64,000 nucleotides of DNA from Shinella zoogloeoides (GTDB taxonomy: Bacteria > Pseudomonadota > Alphaproteobacteria > Rhizobiales > Rhizobiaceae). A program made the translations under genes and the position numbers. The DNA lies in contig NZ_CP086610.1 in the NCBI RefSeq assembly GCF_020883495.1, forward strand, positions 1,221,501-1,285,500. Direction: 5' to 3'. Of this stretch, positions 43,599 through 52,630 are shown in pieces (the stretch's first letter is position 1; every line of letters begins with the position of its first letter). The notes beneath the pieces were generated by a model that saw nothing but the letters and a program-made list of their open reading frames with translations, ran no database searches and was not told the origin of the DNA.

Positions 43599-43627
43599 TT
43601 GACATTGGAACAATAATAGAACAAAAT
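43599..43627 (+). promoter_or_regulatory. promoter of the 28-codon SOS-linked ORF
   Basis: A consensus -35 TTGACA (43599-43604) and CAAAAT (43622-43627) are separated by 17 bp. The predicted transcript starts near 43634 and reaches the ATG at 43655. The LexA box fills the spacer and touches the -10, where bound repressor would block polymerase. Confidence 0.65.
43608..43622. promoter_or_regulatory. LexA (SOS) box upstream of the micropeptide ORF
   Basis: GAAC-AATAATA-GAAC is a perfect match to the alphaproteobacterial LexA operator, the direct repeat GTTC-N7-GTTC read on the other strand. A second box of the same form precedes dinB in this window. Confidence 0.8.
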
Positions 43628-43654
43628 GAAAACATAAAAGGAAAGGGAGCCACA

Positions 43655-43741
43655 ATGACCGATTTTCTTCGTGATCTTGCAGCATTCACCTCCATGCTGA
43701 TGTTCGTCGCCAGCTTCTCCGTCATCCTCTTCGGGATGTAA
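43655..43741 (+). CDS. 28-residue single-helix membrane micropeptide, predicted SOS-induced
   Basis: The ORF runs ATG to TAA with 28 codons. A strong ribosome binding site (GGAAAGGGAG) stands 5 nt upstream. The peptide starts MTDFLRDLAAF, an acidic amphipathic start, and continues with the hydrophobic stretch TSMLMFVASFSVILFGM, enough for one membrane helix. It is preceded by a TTGACA promoter overlapped by a LexA box. No homolog is recognised by eye. SOS-controlled membrane peptides of this size include the Caulobacter division inhibitor SidA and the E. coli toxin TisB; a similar role here is an inference from design only. No strong terminator separates it from dnaE, 130 bp downstream. Confidence 0.7.
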   Translation: MTDFLRDLAAFTSMLMFVASFSVILFGM

Positions 43742-43871
43742 CGTCTCACTGAACAATTATGTGCCCGCAATGCATCCCGCGCGTGGAAAGCGGGTGCAAC
43801 GGGCAAAGCCCTCTGGACGAGCCGGGTCCGAATCCGTTTAAGCTTTCCGTCTTGATCGGAAGGAAGATGAG

Positions 43872-46800
43872 ATGGCGGACGCAGCGCAGACGGCAGAGGG
43901 CGGTATGATCGCGGAAGCGCCGGAATTCGTGCATCTGCGCGTGCATTCGGCCTTCTCTCTGCTCGAGGGCGCGTTGCCGATCAAGAAGATCATTGGCAAG
44001 GCCATATCCGACCAGCAGCCGGCCATCGCCATCACCGATACGAACAACCTGTTCGCGGCGCTCGAATTCTCGCAGAAAGCGGTCGGCGACGGCATCCAGC
44101 CGCTGATCGGCTGCCAGCTTTCGATCGACATGGAAGACGAGGGCGAGGGCGGCGAGCGGCGCGGGCCGCAGGCGCAGCTTGCCAAGCTGCCGTCCATCGT
44201 TCTCCTCGCCGCCAGCGATGCGGGCTATACACGTCTCGTCGATCTCGTCAGCCGCGCCTATCTCGGCGGCGAGAGCGGGCAATCGATCCGCATAGCCTAT
44301 AGCTGGCTGGTGGAAGAGGGGGCGGAAGGGCTGATCGCGCTGACGGGCGCGCTTGGCGGCCCGGTCGACATGGCCTTCCTTGCCGGCCAGCCTGCCGTTG
44401 GCAAGGCACGGCTGGAGGCGCTGAAGCGCGTTTTTGGCGACCGGCTCTATATCGAGTTGCAGCGCCACGGCCGCTATGACCGGCAGCATGAGCGGCGCAT
44501 GGTCGAGCTTGCCTATGCCGAGGACGTGCCGCTGGTCGCGACCAACGAGCCGTTCTTCCCTGCGCCGGACGATTACGACGCCCACGATGCCCTGATGGCG
44601 GTGGCGCACAATGCCATGGTCTCGGACGACAACCGTTTCCGCCTGTCGCCGGACCACTATCTCAAGAGCCGCAAGGACATGGCGAAGCTCTTCGCCGATC
44701 TGCCGGAGGCGCTGGAGAATACGGTGGAGATCGCGCGACGCTGCTCCTTCGTCCTGAAGACACGCGGCCCCATCCTGCCGCGCTTCACCGGCGCGACGGA
44801 CGACGCGGAGGAAGCCGAGCGCGCGGAGGCGGCGGAATTGCGACGGCAGTCCGTCGAGGGGCTTGAAAGCCGCATGGCGCTGCTCGGGCTGACGCCGGGC
44901 TATAGCGAGCAGGATTACCGCGAGCGGCTGGATTTCGAGCTTTCCGTCATCGAGCGCATGAAGTTCCCCGGCTACTTTCTTATCGTTGCCGACTTCATCA
45001 AATGGGCCAAGCAGCACAATATTCCCGTCGGGCCGGGCCGCGGTTCGGGTGCGGGGTCGCTCGTCGCCTATGCGCTCACCATCACCGACGTCGATCCGTT
45101 GCGCTTCTCGCTGCTCTTCGAACGCTTCCTCAACCCGGAACGCGTTTCGATGCCCGACTTCGACATCGACTTCTGCCAGGATCGCCGCGAAGAGGTGATC
45201 CGCTACGTGCAGCAGAAATACGGCCGCGAGCAGGTGGCGCAGATCATCACTTTCGGTTCGCTGCAGGCGCGCGCCGCGCTGCGCGACGTCGGCCGCGTGC
45301 TGGAAATGCCCTATGGCCAGGTCGACAAGATCTGCAAGCTCGTACCGAACAATCCGGCCAACCCGACGCCGCTCTACAAGGCCATCGAGGAAGAGCCGAA
45401 ATTGCAGGAAGAGGCGGAGAAGGAGCCGGTCGTCGCGCGCCTGCTCGATATCGCCCAGAAGATCGAAGGCCTCTATCGCCACGCTTCCACGCACGCCGCC
45501 GGCATCGTGATCGGCGACAGGCCGCTCTCCAAGCTCGTGCCGATGTACCGCGATCCGCGCTCGGATATGCCGGTCACCCAGTTCAACATGAAATGGGTGG
45601 AGCAGGCCGGTCTGGTGAAGTTCGACTTCCTTGGCCTGAAAACCTTGACGGTGCTGAAGACGGCGGTGGATTTCATCCGCAAGCGCAAGATCGAGGTCCA
45701 TCTCGAAAGCCTGCCGCTCGACGACCAGCTTACCTACGAGATGCTCTCGCGCGGCGAGACGGTCGGCGTGTTCCAGGTGGAAAGCGCGGGCATGCGCAAG
45801 GCGCTGATCGGCATGCGGCCCGACTGCATCGAGGACATCATCGCGCTGGTGGCGCTCTACCGCCCCGGCCCGATGGAAAACATCCCGGTCTACAACGCCC
45901 GCAAGCACGGCGAGGAGGAGATCGAGTCGATCCACCCGATGATCGACCATCTGCTGAAGGAAACGCAGGGCGTTATCGTCTACCAGGAACAGGTGATGCA
46001 GATCGCCCAGGTCCTGTCCGGCTACTCGCTCGGCGAGGCCGACCTTCTTCGCCGGGCCATGGGCAAGAAGATCAAGGAGGAAATGGACAAGCAGCGCGCT
46101 CGCTTCGTCGACGGCGCGGTCAAGAACGGCGTGTCGAAGCCGCAATCCGACCTGATCTTCGACCTGCTCGCCAAGTTCGCCAACTACGGCTTCAACAAGT
46201 CGCACGCCGCCGCCTATGCCATCGTTTCCTACCAGACGGCCTATCTGAAGGCGCATTACCCGGTCGAGTTTCTCGCCGCGTCGATGACCTACGATATGTC
46301 CAACACGGACAAGCTGAACGACTTCCGGCAGGATGCCGGCCGTCTCGGCATCGAGGTCATCCCGCCGTCGGTGCAGACGTCCTTTGCCCATTTCGAGACG
46401 GGCGAGAGCCGCATCTACTATGCGCTCGCCGCCATCAAGGGCGTGGGCGAGGCCGCCGTGCAGCATATCGTGCAGGTGCGCGGCGATGCGCCCTTCAAGA
46501 GCCTCGAAGATTTCTGCGTGCGTATCGATCCGAAATTCGTCAACCGCCGCGTCTTCGAAAGCCTCATCGTCGCCGGCGCCTTCGATTGCTTCGGCCATGA
46601 CCGCGCCGCCATGATCGCCGGCCTCGACCGTCTGCTCGGCGCCGCCCAGCGCGCGCAGGAGAACAAGACGAGCGGGCAGGGCGACATTTTCGGCATGGGC
46701 GCGGCGACGGGGCCGGAGGTCATCACGTTGCCCTCCTACACGCCCTGGCTCGCCTCGGAAAAGCTGCACCGCGAATTCCAGGTGCTCGGCTTCTATCTTT

Positions 46801-47372
46801 CGGCCCACCCGCTCGACACCTATGCGCCGATCCTCGCCAAGATGCGCGTGCAGACGTTCGGCGATTTTGCTGCGGCGGTGAAGCGCGGCGCGACCGCCGG
46901 CCGCCTTGCCGGCACGGTGACATCGAAGCAGGAGCGCAAGACGCGCACCGGCAACAAGATGGGCATCGTCGCCTTCTCCGATTCCTCCGGCCAGTTCGAG
47001 GCGGTGCTGTTCTCCGAAATGCTGAACCAGTACCGCGACCTGTTGGAGCCCGGCAAATCGCTTGTCATGACCGTGCAGGCGGAAGAGCGCCCGGAAGGCA
47101 TCGGCCTTCGCATCCAGACGCTGCGCTCGCTGGAGGAGGAATCGCTTCACACCCAGAAGGCGCTGCGCGTCTATGTCCGCGACTCGGGCCCGCTCCGCTC
47201 CATCGCCGCCCATCTCAACACCAAGGGCGACGGCCTCGTTTCCTTCATCGTCATCAAGGACAGCGGCCAGCGCGAGATCGAGGTGGAGTTGACGGAACGC
47301 TTCCGCATCTCCCCCGAAATCGCAGCCGCCATGCGCTCGACGCCGGGTGTGCTGGATGTGGAGCTTGTGTGA
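43872..47372 (+). CDS. dnaE: DNA polymerase III subunit alpha
   Basis: DnaE (1166 residues) is the replicative polymerase subunit. The N-terminal PHP domain begins EFVHLRVHSAFSLLEGALPI. The palm motif PDFDIDFCQDRR carries catalytic Asp429, Asp431 and Asp433, and GPGRGSGAGSLVAYAL precedes it. Later come the fingers, helix-hairpin-helix and an OB domain (RLAGTVTSKQERKTRTGNKM). The length and PHP region fit the main DnaE rather than the SOS-type DnaE2 that travels with imuA-imuB, neither of which is here. The ATG at 43872 follows GGAAGGAAG. It lies downstream of the LexA-box micropeptide and might receive some readthrough. Confidence 0.97.
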   Translation: MADAAQTAEGGMIAEAPEFVHLRVHSAFSLLEGALPIKKIIGKAISDQQPAIAITDTNNLFAALEFSQKAVGDGIQPLIGCQLSIDMEDEGEGGERRGPQAQLAKLPSIVLLAASDAGYTRLVDLVSRAYLGGESGQSIRIAYSWLVEEGAEGLIALTGALGGPVDMAFLAGQPAVGKARLEALKRVFGDRLYIELQRHGRYDRQHERRMVELAYAEDVPLVATNEPFFPAPDDYDAHDALMAVAHNAMVSDDNRFRLSPDHYLKSRKDMAKLFADLPEALENTVEIARRCSFVLKTRGPILPRFTGATDDAEEAERAEAAELRRQSVEGLESRMALLGLTPGYSEQDYRERLDFELSVIERMKFPGYFLIVADFIKWAKQHNIPVGPGRGSGAGSLVAYALTITDVDPLRFSLLFERFLNPERVSMPDFDIDFCQDRREEVIRYVQQKYGREQVAQIITFGSLQARAALRDVGRVLEMPYGQVDKICKLVPNNPANPTPLYKAIEEEPKLQEEAEKEPVVARLLDIAQKIEGLYRHASTHAAGIVIGDRPLSKLVPMYRDPRSDMPVTQFNMKWVEQAGLVKFDFLGLKTLTVLKTAVDFIRKRKIEVHLESLPLDDQLTYEMLSRGETVGVFQVESAGMRKALIGMRPDCIEDIIALVALYRPGPMENIPVYNARKHGEEEIESIHPMIDHLLKETQGVIVYQEQVMQIAQVLSGYSLGEADLLRRAMGKKIKEEMDKQRARFVDGAVKNGVSKPQSDLIFDLLAKFANYGFNKSHAAAYAIVSYQTAYLKAHYPVEFLAASMTYDMSNTDKLNDFRQDAGRLGIEVIPPSVQTSFAHFETGESRIYYALAAIKGVGEAAVQHIVQVRGDAPFKSLEDFCVRIDPKFVNRRVFESLIVAGAFDCFGHDRAAMIAGLDRLLGAAQRAQENKTSGQGDIFGMGAATGPEVITLPSYTPWLASEKLHREFQVLGFYLSAHPLDTYAPILAKMRVQTFGDFAAAVKRGATAGRLAGTVTSKQERKTRTGNKMGIVAFSDSSGQFEAVLFSEMLNQYRDLLEPGKSLVMTVQAEERPEGIGLRIQTLRSLEEESLHTQKALRVYVRDSGPLRSIAAHLNTKGDGLVSFIVIKDSGQREIEVELTERFRISPEIAAAMRSTPGVLDVELV

Positions 47373-47447
47373 GGAGCGCCCCGGTGTCTTGAGCGCTGGG
47401 GACTGAAGTCGGATTTGGTGGCATTGCCGTAGACGCGCTGCCGGCTC

Positions 47448-48296
47448 TTAGGACAGGGCGCGGCGAAGAAAGTCGTTCAGGCGTTCCACGGCCGGGCTGG
47501 CCGATCGCGGGTTTCGCAGGATGCTGATTTCCAGCGCGTCCAGACGCGGCAGCCCCTCGTTGGCTCCGATGATGCGCAAAGACGGCGGCACGCTGCACAG
47601 GGCGAGGCCCGCGATGGCAAGGCCTGCCTGCACGACAGCGACGAGACCCAGCAGGCTCGCGCTGGAATAGGTGCAGCGGTAGGCGCGGTCTCCCTCGGCA
47701 AGGGCTTTCAGGACATTGATGCGCGCGGTGCAGCCGGGCTCGAAGAGCGCGACAGGCAGCGGGTCGTTGTCCCAGGCAATGTGGGAAGGAGAGGCGACCC
47801 AGACGAAAGGCTCTCGCCTCAGGACCTCGACAGGTTGTTCCGCCAGACGGGTGACGATGGCCAGGTCGATGCGACCGTCTTCGATTGCCTTCGTCAATGC
47901 GGTCGAGGGTTCACACACCAGTTCGACGGTGACCCGCGGATGCTCCGCCGCAAACTGGGCCAGTGCCGGCGGCAGCAGGAAGGCCGCGTAGTCGTCGGGA
48001 ACGCCGAGGCGCACGCTGCCGCTTTCTTCCGGCCGCGTGACGCTCGCCCATGCCTCGTCCGACAGTTTCAGGAGCCGTCGGGCATGGACCAGAAAGTCCG
48101 AGCCGGCCGCATTGGGGGTGACGGCCTTCGGGCCGCGGATCAGCAGTTGCTTGCCGACGGCCTGCTCCAGCCGCTGCATCTGCATGCTGACGGCCGACTG
48201 GCTGCGTCCGATCCGGGGCGCGGCATTGGAGAAGCTGCCCGTTTCGATAACGGCAACAAAGGTTCGCAGCAGATCGATATCCAAGGGGTTCATCAT
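47448..48296 (-). CDS. LysR-family transcriptional regulator
   Basis: The protein has 282 residues from the first of two adjacent ATG codons. The helix-turn-helix is in the N-terminal 65 residues (LRTFVAVIETGSFSNAAPRI and QSAVSMQMQRLEQAVG), followed by a ligand domain from about residue 90. It is divergent from the EamA exporter gene, with 99 bp between starts, the standard arrangement for a LysR regulator and its target. The inducer is unknown. Confidence 0.92.
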   Translation of the reverse strand: MMNPLDIDLLRTFVAVIETGSFSNAAPRIGRSQSAVSMQMQRLEQAVGKQLLIRGPKAVTPNAAGSDFLVHARRLLKLSDEAWASVTRPEESGSVRLGVPDDYAAFLLPPALAQFAAEHPRVTVELVCEPSTALTKAIEDGRIDLAIVTRLAEQPVEVLRREPFVWVASPSHIAWDNDPLPVALFEPGCTARINVLKALAEGDRAYRCTYSSASLLGLVAVVQAGLAIAGLALCSVPPSLRIIGANEGLPRLDALEISILRNPRSASPAVERLNDFLRRALS

Positions 48297-48395
48297 AGCG
48301 CTATCAGCATAACGAATAGGAGTCTCCAAATCTATTCGTTTGATTGAGTTTCGTCTGGCGGCAATAAATCTCTCGACCCGCTTTGAGAGGCCAGC

Positions 48396-49292
48396 ATGGA
48401 AAGAGCACACAACACTCGTCTCCCCGCCGCAAAACTCGTGGCAGCGATGATGATCGTCGGCACGGTCGGAGCCTTCGCGGTTGAGGCCGGGCTTGACCCG
48501 GTGACGACGGTTTTCTGGCGATGCGCCTTCGGCACCGTCTTTCTCGGTGCGTGGTGCCTGATACGCGGCTATCTGCCGGACAGGAACCTCTCGCCGGCCC
48601 GGCTGGCGCTCGCCGCACTCGGCGGCGTCTGCATGGTCCTGAGCTGGATCGCGTTCTTTGCCGGCTTCGCGATGACCTCGATCGCCACGACGACGATCGT
48701 CTATCACATTCAACCCTTCTTCGTGGTCCTGATCGGCGTGCTGTTCCTCAAGGAGCGCATCACATTCGACCAGATCGTCTGGATGGTCGGTGCATTCATC
48801 GGCGTCGTTCTCGCAAGCGGCCTCGTCGTTTCCTCCGGCGCGGTCGACACGACCTGGGTGATCGGGATTGCGCTGACGCTCGCCGCCGCGCTGCTTTATG
48901 CGATCGCGACCATTCTTGCGAAGGGCCTTGGGCAGCAGCGCCCGGAGGTGACGGCCTTGTGCCAGACGATTGTCGGCACAATCCTGCTTGCACCGTTCGC
49001 CGATCTGTTCCAGTCCGTTCCCGCGGCGTCATGGGGATGGCTTCTCGGCATCGGCATCCTGCACACGGGCATTGCCTATGTGCTGATGTATTCAGCCTAT
49101 CCGAAGCTGTCGACGCCGGTTATCGGCGTGCTGACCTTCATCTATCCGCTCGTTGCCATTCTCATCGACTGGATCGTCTATGGCCATCCGCTCGGGATCG
49201 CGCAGGCGCTCGGCATGGTGCTGATCGCTCTCGGAACGCTCGGTGTGCGGCTTGGATGGCGCTTTCCTGTCGGCAGGACCGCGCCAGTCTGA
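48396..49292 (+). CDS. EamA/DMT-family transporter
   Basis: The product (298 residues) has ten predicted membrane helices in two EamA repeats; the first repeat ends with YHIQPFFVVLIGVLFLKERI and the second with TFIYPLVAILIDWIVYGHPL. Members of this drug/metabolite superfamily mostly export amino acids, nucleosides or related compounds. The substrate here is not evident. The LysR gene on the opposite side of a 99-bp gap probably regulates it. Confidence 0.92.
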   Translation: MERAHNTRLPAAKLVAAMMIVGTVGAFAVEAGLDPVTTVFWRCAFGTVFLGAWCLIRGYLPDRNLSPARLALAALGGVCMVLSWIAFFAGFAMTSIATTTIVYHIQPFFVVLIGVLFLKERITFDQIVWMVGAFIGVVLASGLVVSSGAVDTTWVIGIALTLAAALLYAIATILAKGLGQQRPEVTALCQTIVGTILLAPFADLFQSVPAASWGWLLGIGILHTGIAYVLMYSAYPKLSTPVIGVLTFIYPLVAILIDWIVYGHPLGIAQALGMVLIALGTLGVRLGWRFPVGRTAPV

Positions 49293-49304
49293 ATGCCGGT
49301 CGGC

Positions 49305-50612
49305 TCAGTTCACGACCGTGATCGAGGACTTCTTCTTTTTCTTCTTCTTGCCCTGCACGACGGAGGCGTCCGCCTTCTGCACCTTGCGGGTCACGGTGAT
49401 GAAGTCCGTGCCGTCGCCGGTTTCCGGGCCGAGGCCCGTGTCGGAGATGGAGAGCGACGCGCCTTCGCCCATCAGTCCGGAAATGCGGCTGCGCATGTCC
49501 TGCGGGATATCCAGGCGGTCGAGCGTCTTCGTCAGGGCATCCGGCGCGCTGGCGTCGGCCTCGGTGGTGATGCCGAGGCGCTTCAGGGTCGCGGGCGAAA
49601 GCTGGTTATCCATGCTGACGCCGTACCACTCGGCCTTGCCCTTGTCGGCATCGACCTCGCGGGCGAGCAGGAAGTGGGTGCCGAGCGCGATGTCCGGGTT
49701 GCGGATGGTGATCGGCTCTTCGATCAGCGGCGCGAACTTCTGGCGAACGAGGATCTGGCCGTTCGGCGGCGTGCCCTTGCCGGCCTTGGCATAGACGGCG
49801 GCGAGAAGTTCGGGCGTCACCATGCCGTCCTCCTTCAGGCCCTCGGCAAGCTGGAAGGCGCGGATGGCGATCACGGTCTGCTTGCCGTGGCGGCCGTCCG
49901 GCACGCCGGCATCGTAACCGAGCGAGGATAGCAGCGTCTGCAGGTCGATCATCATCTCGCGGTCGCCGCGCCGGGTGATGAGGATGCGGATCGGGTCCTG
50001 CTCGGTCTTCTGCACGGCGGGTGGCAGGACCTCCGGCTTCGGCTCGGTCATCGCCACCTCGACGCTCTTGCCGCCGGTTTCGATCAGCGTCGGGCGCAGG
50101 CCGGCATCGGCGAGAAGCGGGGTATCCGGCACCACGATGGAGGGCTTGAACAGCGCCTCATGTACGATGCGCTGCGGCGCGGCCTCGCGGTCGGTGATCA
50201 GCACATGGCCGCCGCGGCGGGTGACGGAGAAGAGCGTCTTTGCGAAATCGTTCGGCAGGCGCACGCAGCCGTGTGAGGCGGGATAGGAGGGCACGCTATT
50301 GGAGGCGTGCAGCGCGATGCCCGACCAGGTGAGCCGTTGCATGAAGGGCATCGGCGCGCTGTCATAGATATTGGAGAAATGCGTGCGCTTCTTTTCGAGG
50401 ATGGAGAAGATGCCGGTCGGCGTCGAATGGCCGGCCTTGCCGGTGGAGACGCGCGAAGTGGCGACCACCACGCCGCCATCGTAGATCTTCAATTCCTGCA
50501 GGTCCTTCGACACCATGATCTGGAGCGGACCTTCGAGCGTTCCGCCGAGTGCGGTGGCGCAACTCAGCATCAGGCCCAACATGCTCATGCCAGTGGCGAG
50601 GCGAAACTTCAT
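49305..50612 (-). CDS. L,D-transpeptidase (YkuD) with peptidoglycan-binding domain
   Basis: The protein has 435 residues from the ATG at 50612; upstream in-frame starts exist (50621, 50636) but this one opens a proper signal peptide (KFRLATGMSMLGLMLSCATA). The YkuD domain holds the catalytic histidine and cysteine in SYPASHGCVRLPNDF, with HASNSVPS before it. A peptidoglycan-binding domain follows (LLSSLGYDAGVPDGRHGKQT). Such enzymes form 3-3 crosslinks or attach proteins to peptidoglycan in the periplasm. The C terminus ends in an unusual lysine run, GKKKKKKKSSITVVN. Confidence 0.93.
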   Translation of the reverse strand: MKFRLATGMSMLGLMLSCATALGGTLEGPLQIMVSKDLQELKIYDGGVVVATSRVSTGKAGHSTPTGIFSILEKKRTHFSNIYDSAPMPFMQRLTWSGIALHASNSVPSYPASHGCVRLPNDFAKTLFSVTRRGGHVLITDREAAPQRIVHEALFKPSIVVPDTPLLADAGLRPTLIETGGKSVEVAMTEPKPEVLPPAVQKTEQDPIRILITRRGDREMMIDLQTLLSSLGYDAGVPDGRHGKQTVIAIRAFQLAEGLKEDGMVTPELLAAVYAKAGKGTPPNGQILVRQKFAPLIEEPITIRNPDIALGTHFLLAREVDADKGKAEWYGVSMDNQLSPATLKRLGITTEADASAPDALTKTLDRLDIPQDMRSRISGLMGEGASLSISDTGLGPETGDGTDFITVTRKVQKADASVVQGKKKKKKKSSITVVN

Positions 50613-50743
50613 GTTACCCATCCGTACGCAATACAAACCGGCTGGGAGGCTAGTGCATCTCGCTTAAGGAAGGCTTGATGCACTGAGGCGATCCCCCGAT
50701 TCGTGCCGTCCCGATGCAGTCAAGAACGCTGCCTCGCCGGGAT

Positions 50744-52090
50744 TTATTCGCCGGGATCGCCGATTTTTCCGGAGGTCTTGACGGTCAATTTTCCGTGAAA
50801 ACGCTCGGGGCCGGATTTGCCGAATGTATAGCCGGTCTCCACGGTGGCCTTGCCGAACTTGTCGCGCAGCGTGTTCATCGCGGCCTCCGCCGCGGCGCGG
50901 CGCGTGGCGGCGGGATCGACCAGATCGGGCGGGTCGGCGCGGCCGGGATCGGTCAGGTCGGTGACGCCGATGCCGATCAGCCGGAATTTCGTGCCGTCCG
51001 TTTCCTTGCGCAGCAGCTCCATGCCGATGCGGAAGATCTTGTCGGCCAGCATGGTCGGGTCTTCGAGCTTGCGGTTGCGCGTGCGGCCCTTGAAGTCGGC
51101 GGTCTTTAGCTTGAGAACGACGGTGTGGCCGGCAATGCCGGATTTGCGCAGGCGCACGGCCACCTTCTCGCTCAGCCGGCGCAGATGCGCGACCAGTTCG
51201 TCATGGCTGGAAATATCGTCGAAGAAGGTGGTCTCGGCCGAGACGCTTTTCGCCGGATCGTTCGCATGCACCTCGCGGTCGTCTTGCCCGCGCGAAAGGT
51301 TGAAGAGCCGCTTGCCCATGATGCCGTAGCGGCGCATCAGGTCGGTTTCCTCCATGGTCTGGAGCTGGCCGACGGTGCGGATGCCGTCGCGCTCCAGCGC
51401 CTCGGCAAAGGCCTTGCCGACGCCCCAGATGAGCCGCACCGGCTTTTCGCGCAGGAAGTCCAGCGCCTCGGCTTCGCCGATGATGGAAAAGCCGCGCGGC
51501 TTGTTGAGGTCGGAGGCGACCTTGGCGAGGAACTTGCAGTAGGAAAGGCCGACGGAGATGGTGATGCCCACCTCCTTCTCCACCCGCTGCACGAAGCGCG
51601 CCAGCACGCGGGCAGGGGGATCGTGGTGCAGGCGTTCCGTGCCCTTCAGCTCCAGGAAGGCCTCGTCGATGGAGAGCGGCTGCACCAGCGGCGTCAGGTC
51701 CTGCATCATCGTGCGCACCTGCCGCCCCACCGCGACGTATTTTTCCATATTCGGCTTGATGACGACGGCGTTCGGGCAGGCCTCCAGCGCCTTGAACATC
51801 GGCATGGCCGAGCGCACGCCATGAATGCGCGCGACATAGCAGGCGGTGGAGACGACGCCGCGTTTGCCGCCGCCGATGATCACCGGCTTGTCGGCAAGGG
51901 TCGGGTCGTCGCGTTTCTCGATGGCCGCGTAGAAGGCGTCGCAGTCGATATGGGCGAGCGTCAGGCGATAGAGTTCGTCATGGTAGAGCAGGCGAGGGCT
52001 GCCGCAGGCGCGGCATCGGCGCAATCCGGCAGGCTGCCCGGAAAGACAGTCTCGGCAGAAGCCCGGAAAACGTGTGTCGGCGGTGCTCAT
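50744..52090 (-). CDS. dinB: DNA polymerase IV (Y family) with N-terminal zinc-ribbon-like motif
   Basis: The protein has 448 residues from the ATG at 52090. Polymerase motifs are [19 protein letters not shown] (Asp49 and Asp51) and SIDEAFLEL. The little-finger domain and C-terminal tail follow. Before the catalytic core, Cys12, Cys15, Cys26 and Cys29 (FCRDC and RCRACG) form a likely zinc ribbon, which E. coli DinB does not have. The enzyme copies damaged DNA at low fidelity. A perfect LexA box lies 7 bp upstream of the start, so SOS induction is expected. Confidence 0.95.
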   Translation of the reverse strand: MSTADTRFPGFCRDCLSGQPAGLRRCRACGSPRLLYHDELYRLTLAHIDCDAFYAAIEKRDDPTLADKPVIIGGGKRGVVSTACYVARIHGVRSAMPMFKALEACPNAVVIKPNMEKYVAVGRQVRTMMQDLTPLVQPLSIDEAFLELKGTERLHHDPPARVLARFVQRVEKEVGITISVGLSYCKFLAKVASDLNKPRGFSIIGEAEALDFLREKPVRLIWGVGKAFAEALERDGIRTVGQLQTMEETDLMRRYGIMGKRLFNLSRGQDDREVHANDPAKSVSAETTFFDDISSHDELVAHLRRLSEKVAVRLRKSGIAGHTVVLKLKTADFKGRTRNRKLEDPTMLADKIFRIGMELLRKETDGTKFRLIGIGVTDLTDPGRADPPDLVDPAATRRAAAEAAMNTLRDKFGKATVETGYTFGKSGPERFHGKLTVKTSGKIGDPGE

Positions 52091-52096
52091 GGTGCG

Positions 52097-52111
52097 GAAC
52101 AAATATTGAAC
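52097..52111. promoter_or_regulatory. LexA (SOS) box of dinB
   Basis: GTTC-AATATTT-GTTC read on the dinB strand is a perfect alphaproteobacterial LexA operator. It sits between the predicted -10 (52118-52123) and the start codon, so repressor would block escape of polymerase. Confidence 0.85.
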
Positions 52112-52117
52112 ATCGCG

Positions 52118-52146
52118 ACATTAAGGCTTAAATTCGCGAGTCTCAA
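52118..52146 (-). promoter_or_regulatory. promoter of dinB
   Basis: On the minus strand TTGAGA (52141-52146) and TAATGT (52118-52123) are 17 bp apart; the leader would be very short and contain the LexA box. Confidence 0.6.
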
Positions 52147-52189
52147 TAGTCGCCGGGGCCGAATGCATGACCGTACACAGGCCTGCCGT

Positions 52190-52489
52190 TCAGAAGTCGC
52201 CTCCCTCATTCGGCCCGGAAAGGACCGCATGGGCATGGACGACCGCCTCCGGCTTGATGCCCGTGGCGTCGCTGAAGGCGAGCAGCGTCGGCTCGTGGCT
52301 CATCAGGAAATCGATGAGGCCGGCGAGGAAGCCGGGATCGTTCACGGCGTTGCGGACTTCGGCCGGCATGACGCCGGTCAGTGCGAGGAAACGCGTTAGA
52401 AGCTCCGGCTCGCCGGCAAGCCAGCCGAGGATGGCGACAGCGATTGCCTGCGCGTCCTGCGCCGCGGTTGTATCTTTTTGGCTTTTCAT
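52190..52489 (-). CDS. DUF3572 family protein
   Basis: This is a 99-residue, mostly helical protein with the family pattern [21 protein letters not shown] near the N terminus and [20 protein letters not shown] after it. No membrane segment or cysteine is seen. DUF3572 members occur next to divK in many rhizobia, and the function is unknown. The start follows GAGGGA. It is divergent from divK. Confidence 0.88.
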   Translation of the reverse strand: MKSQKDTTAAQDAQAIAVAILGWLAGEPELLTRFLALTGVMPAEVRNAVNDPGFLAGLIDFLMSHEPTLLAFSDATGIKPEAVVHAHAVLSGPNEGGDF

Positions 52490-52630
52490 CGTTTTCCCTC
52501 GGGAAATTTACCTTTTAATCAACCAAGCGGCGCTAAAGTGGCTGCGGTCGGGCTGGGTGATTTCGGCTTTGCCGCAACTTATCCATCTCCAGGCAGGTTG
52601 CAAGGCCGGTCAGAGGAACAGGGACGCACG

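Noticed and set aside
43746..47213. 1155-codon open frame antisense to dnaE
   Set aside because: No family motif or ribosome binding site; it is a shadow of dnaE codon bias.
43872..47372. dnaE as an SOS mutagenesis polymerase (DnaE2)
   Set aside because: The length, the PHP region and the absence of imuA/imuB nearby fit the main replicative DnaE.
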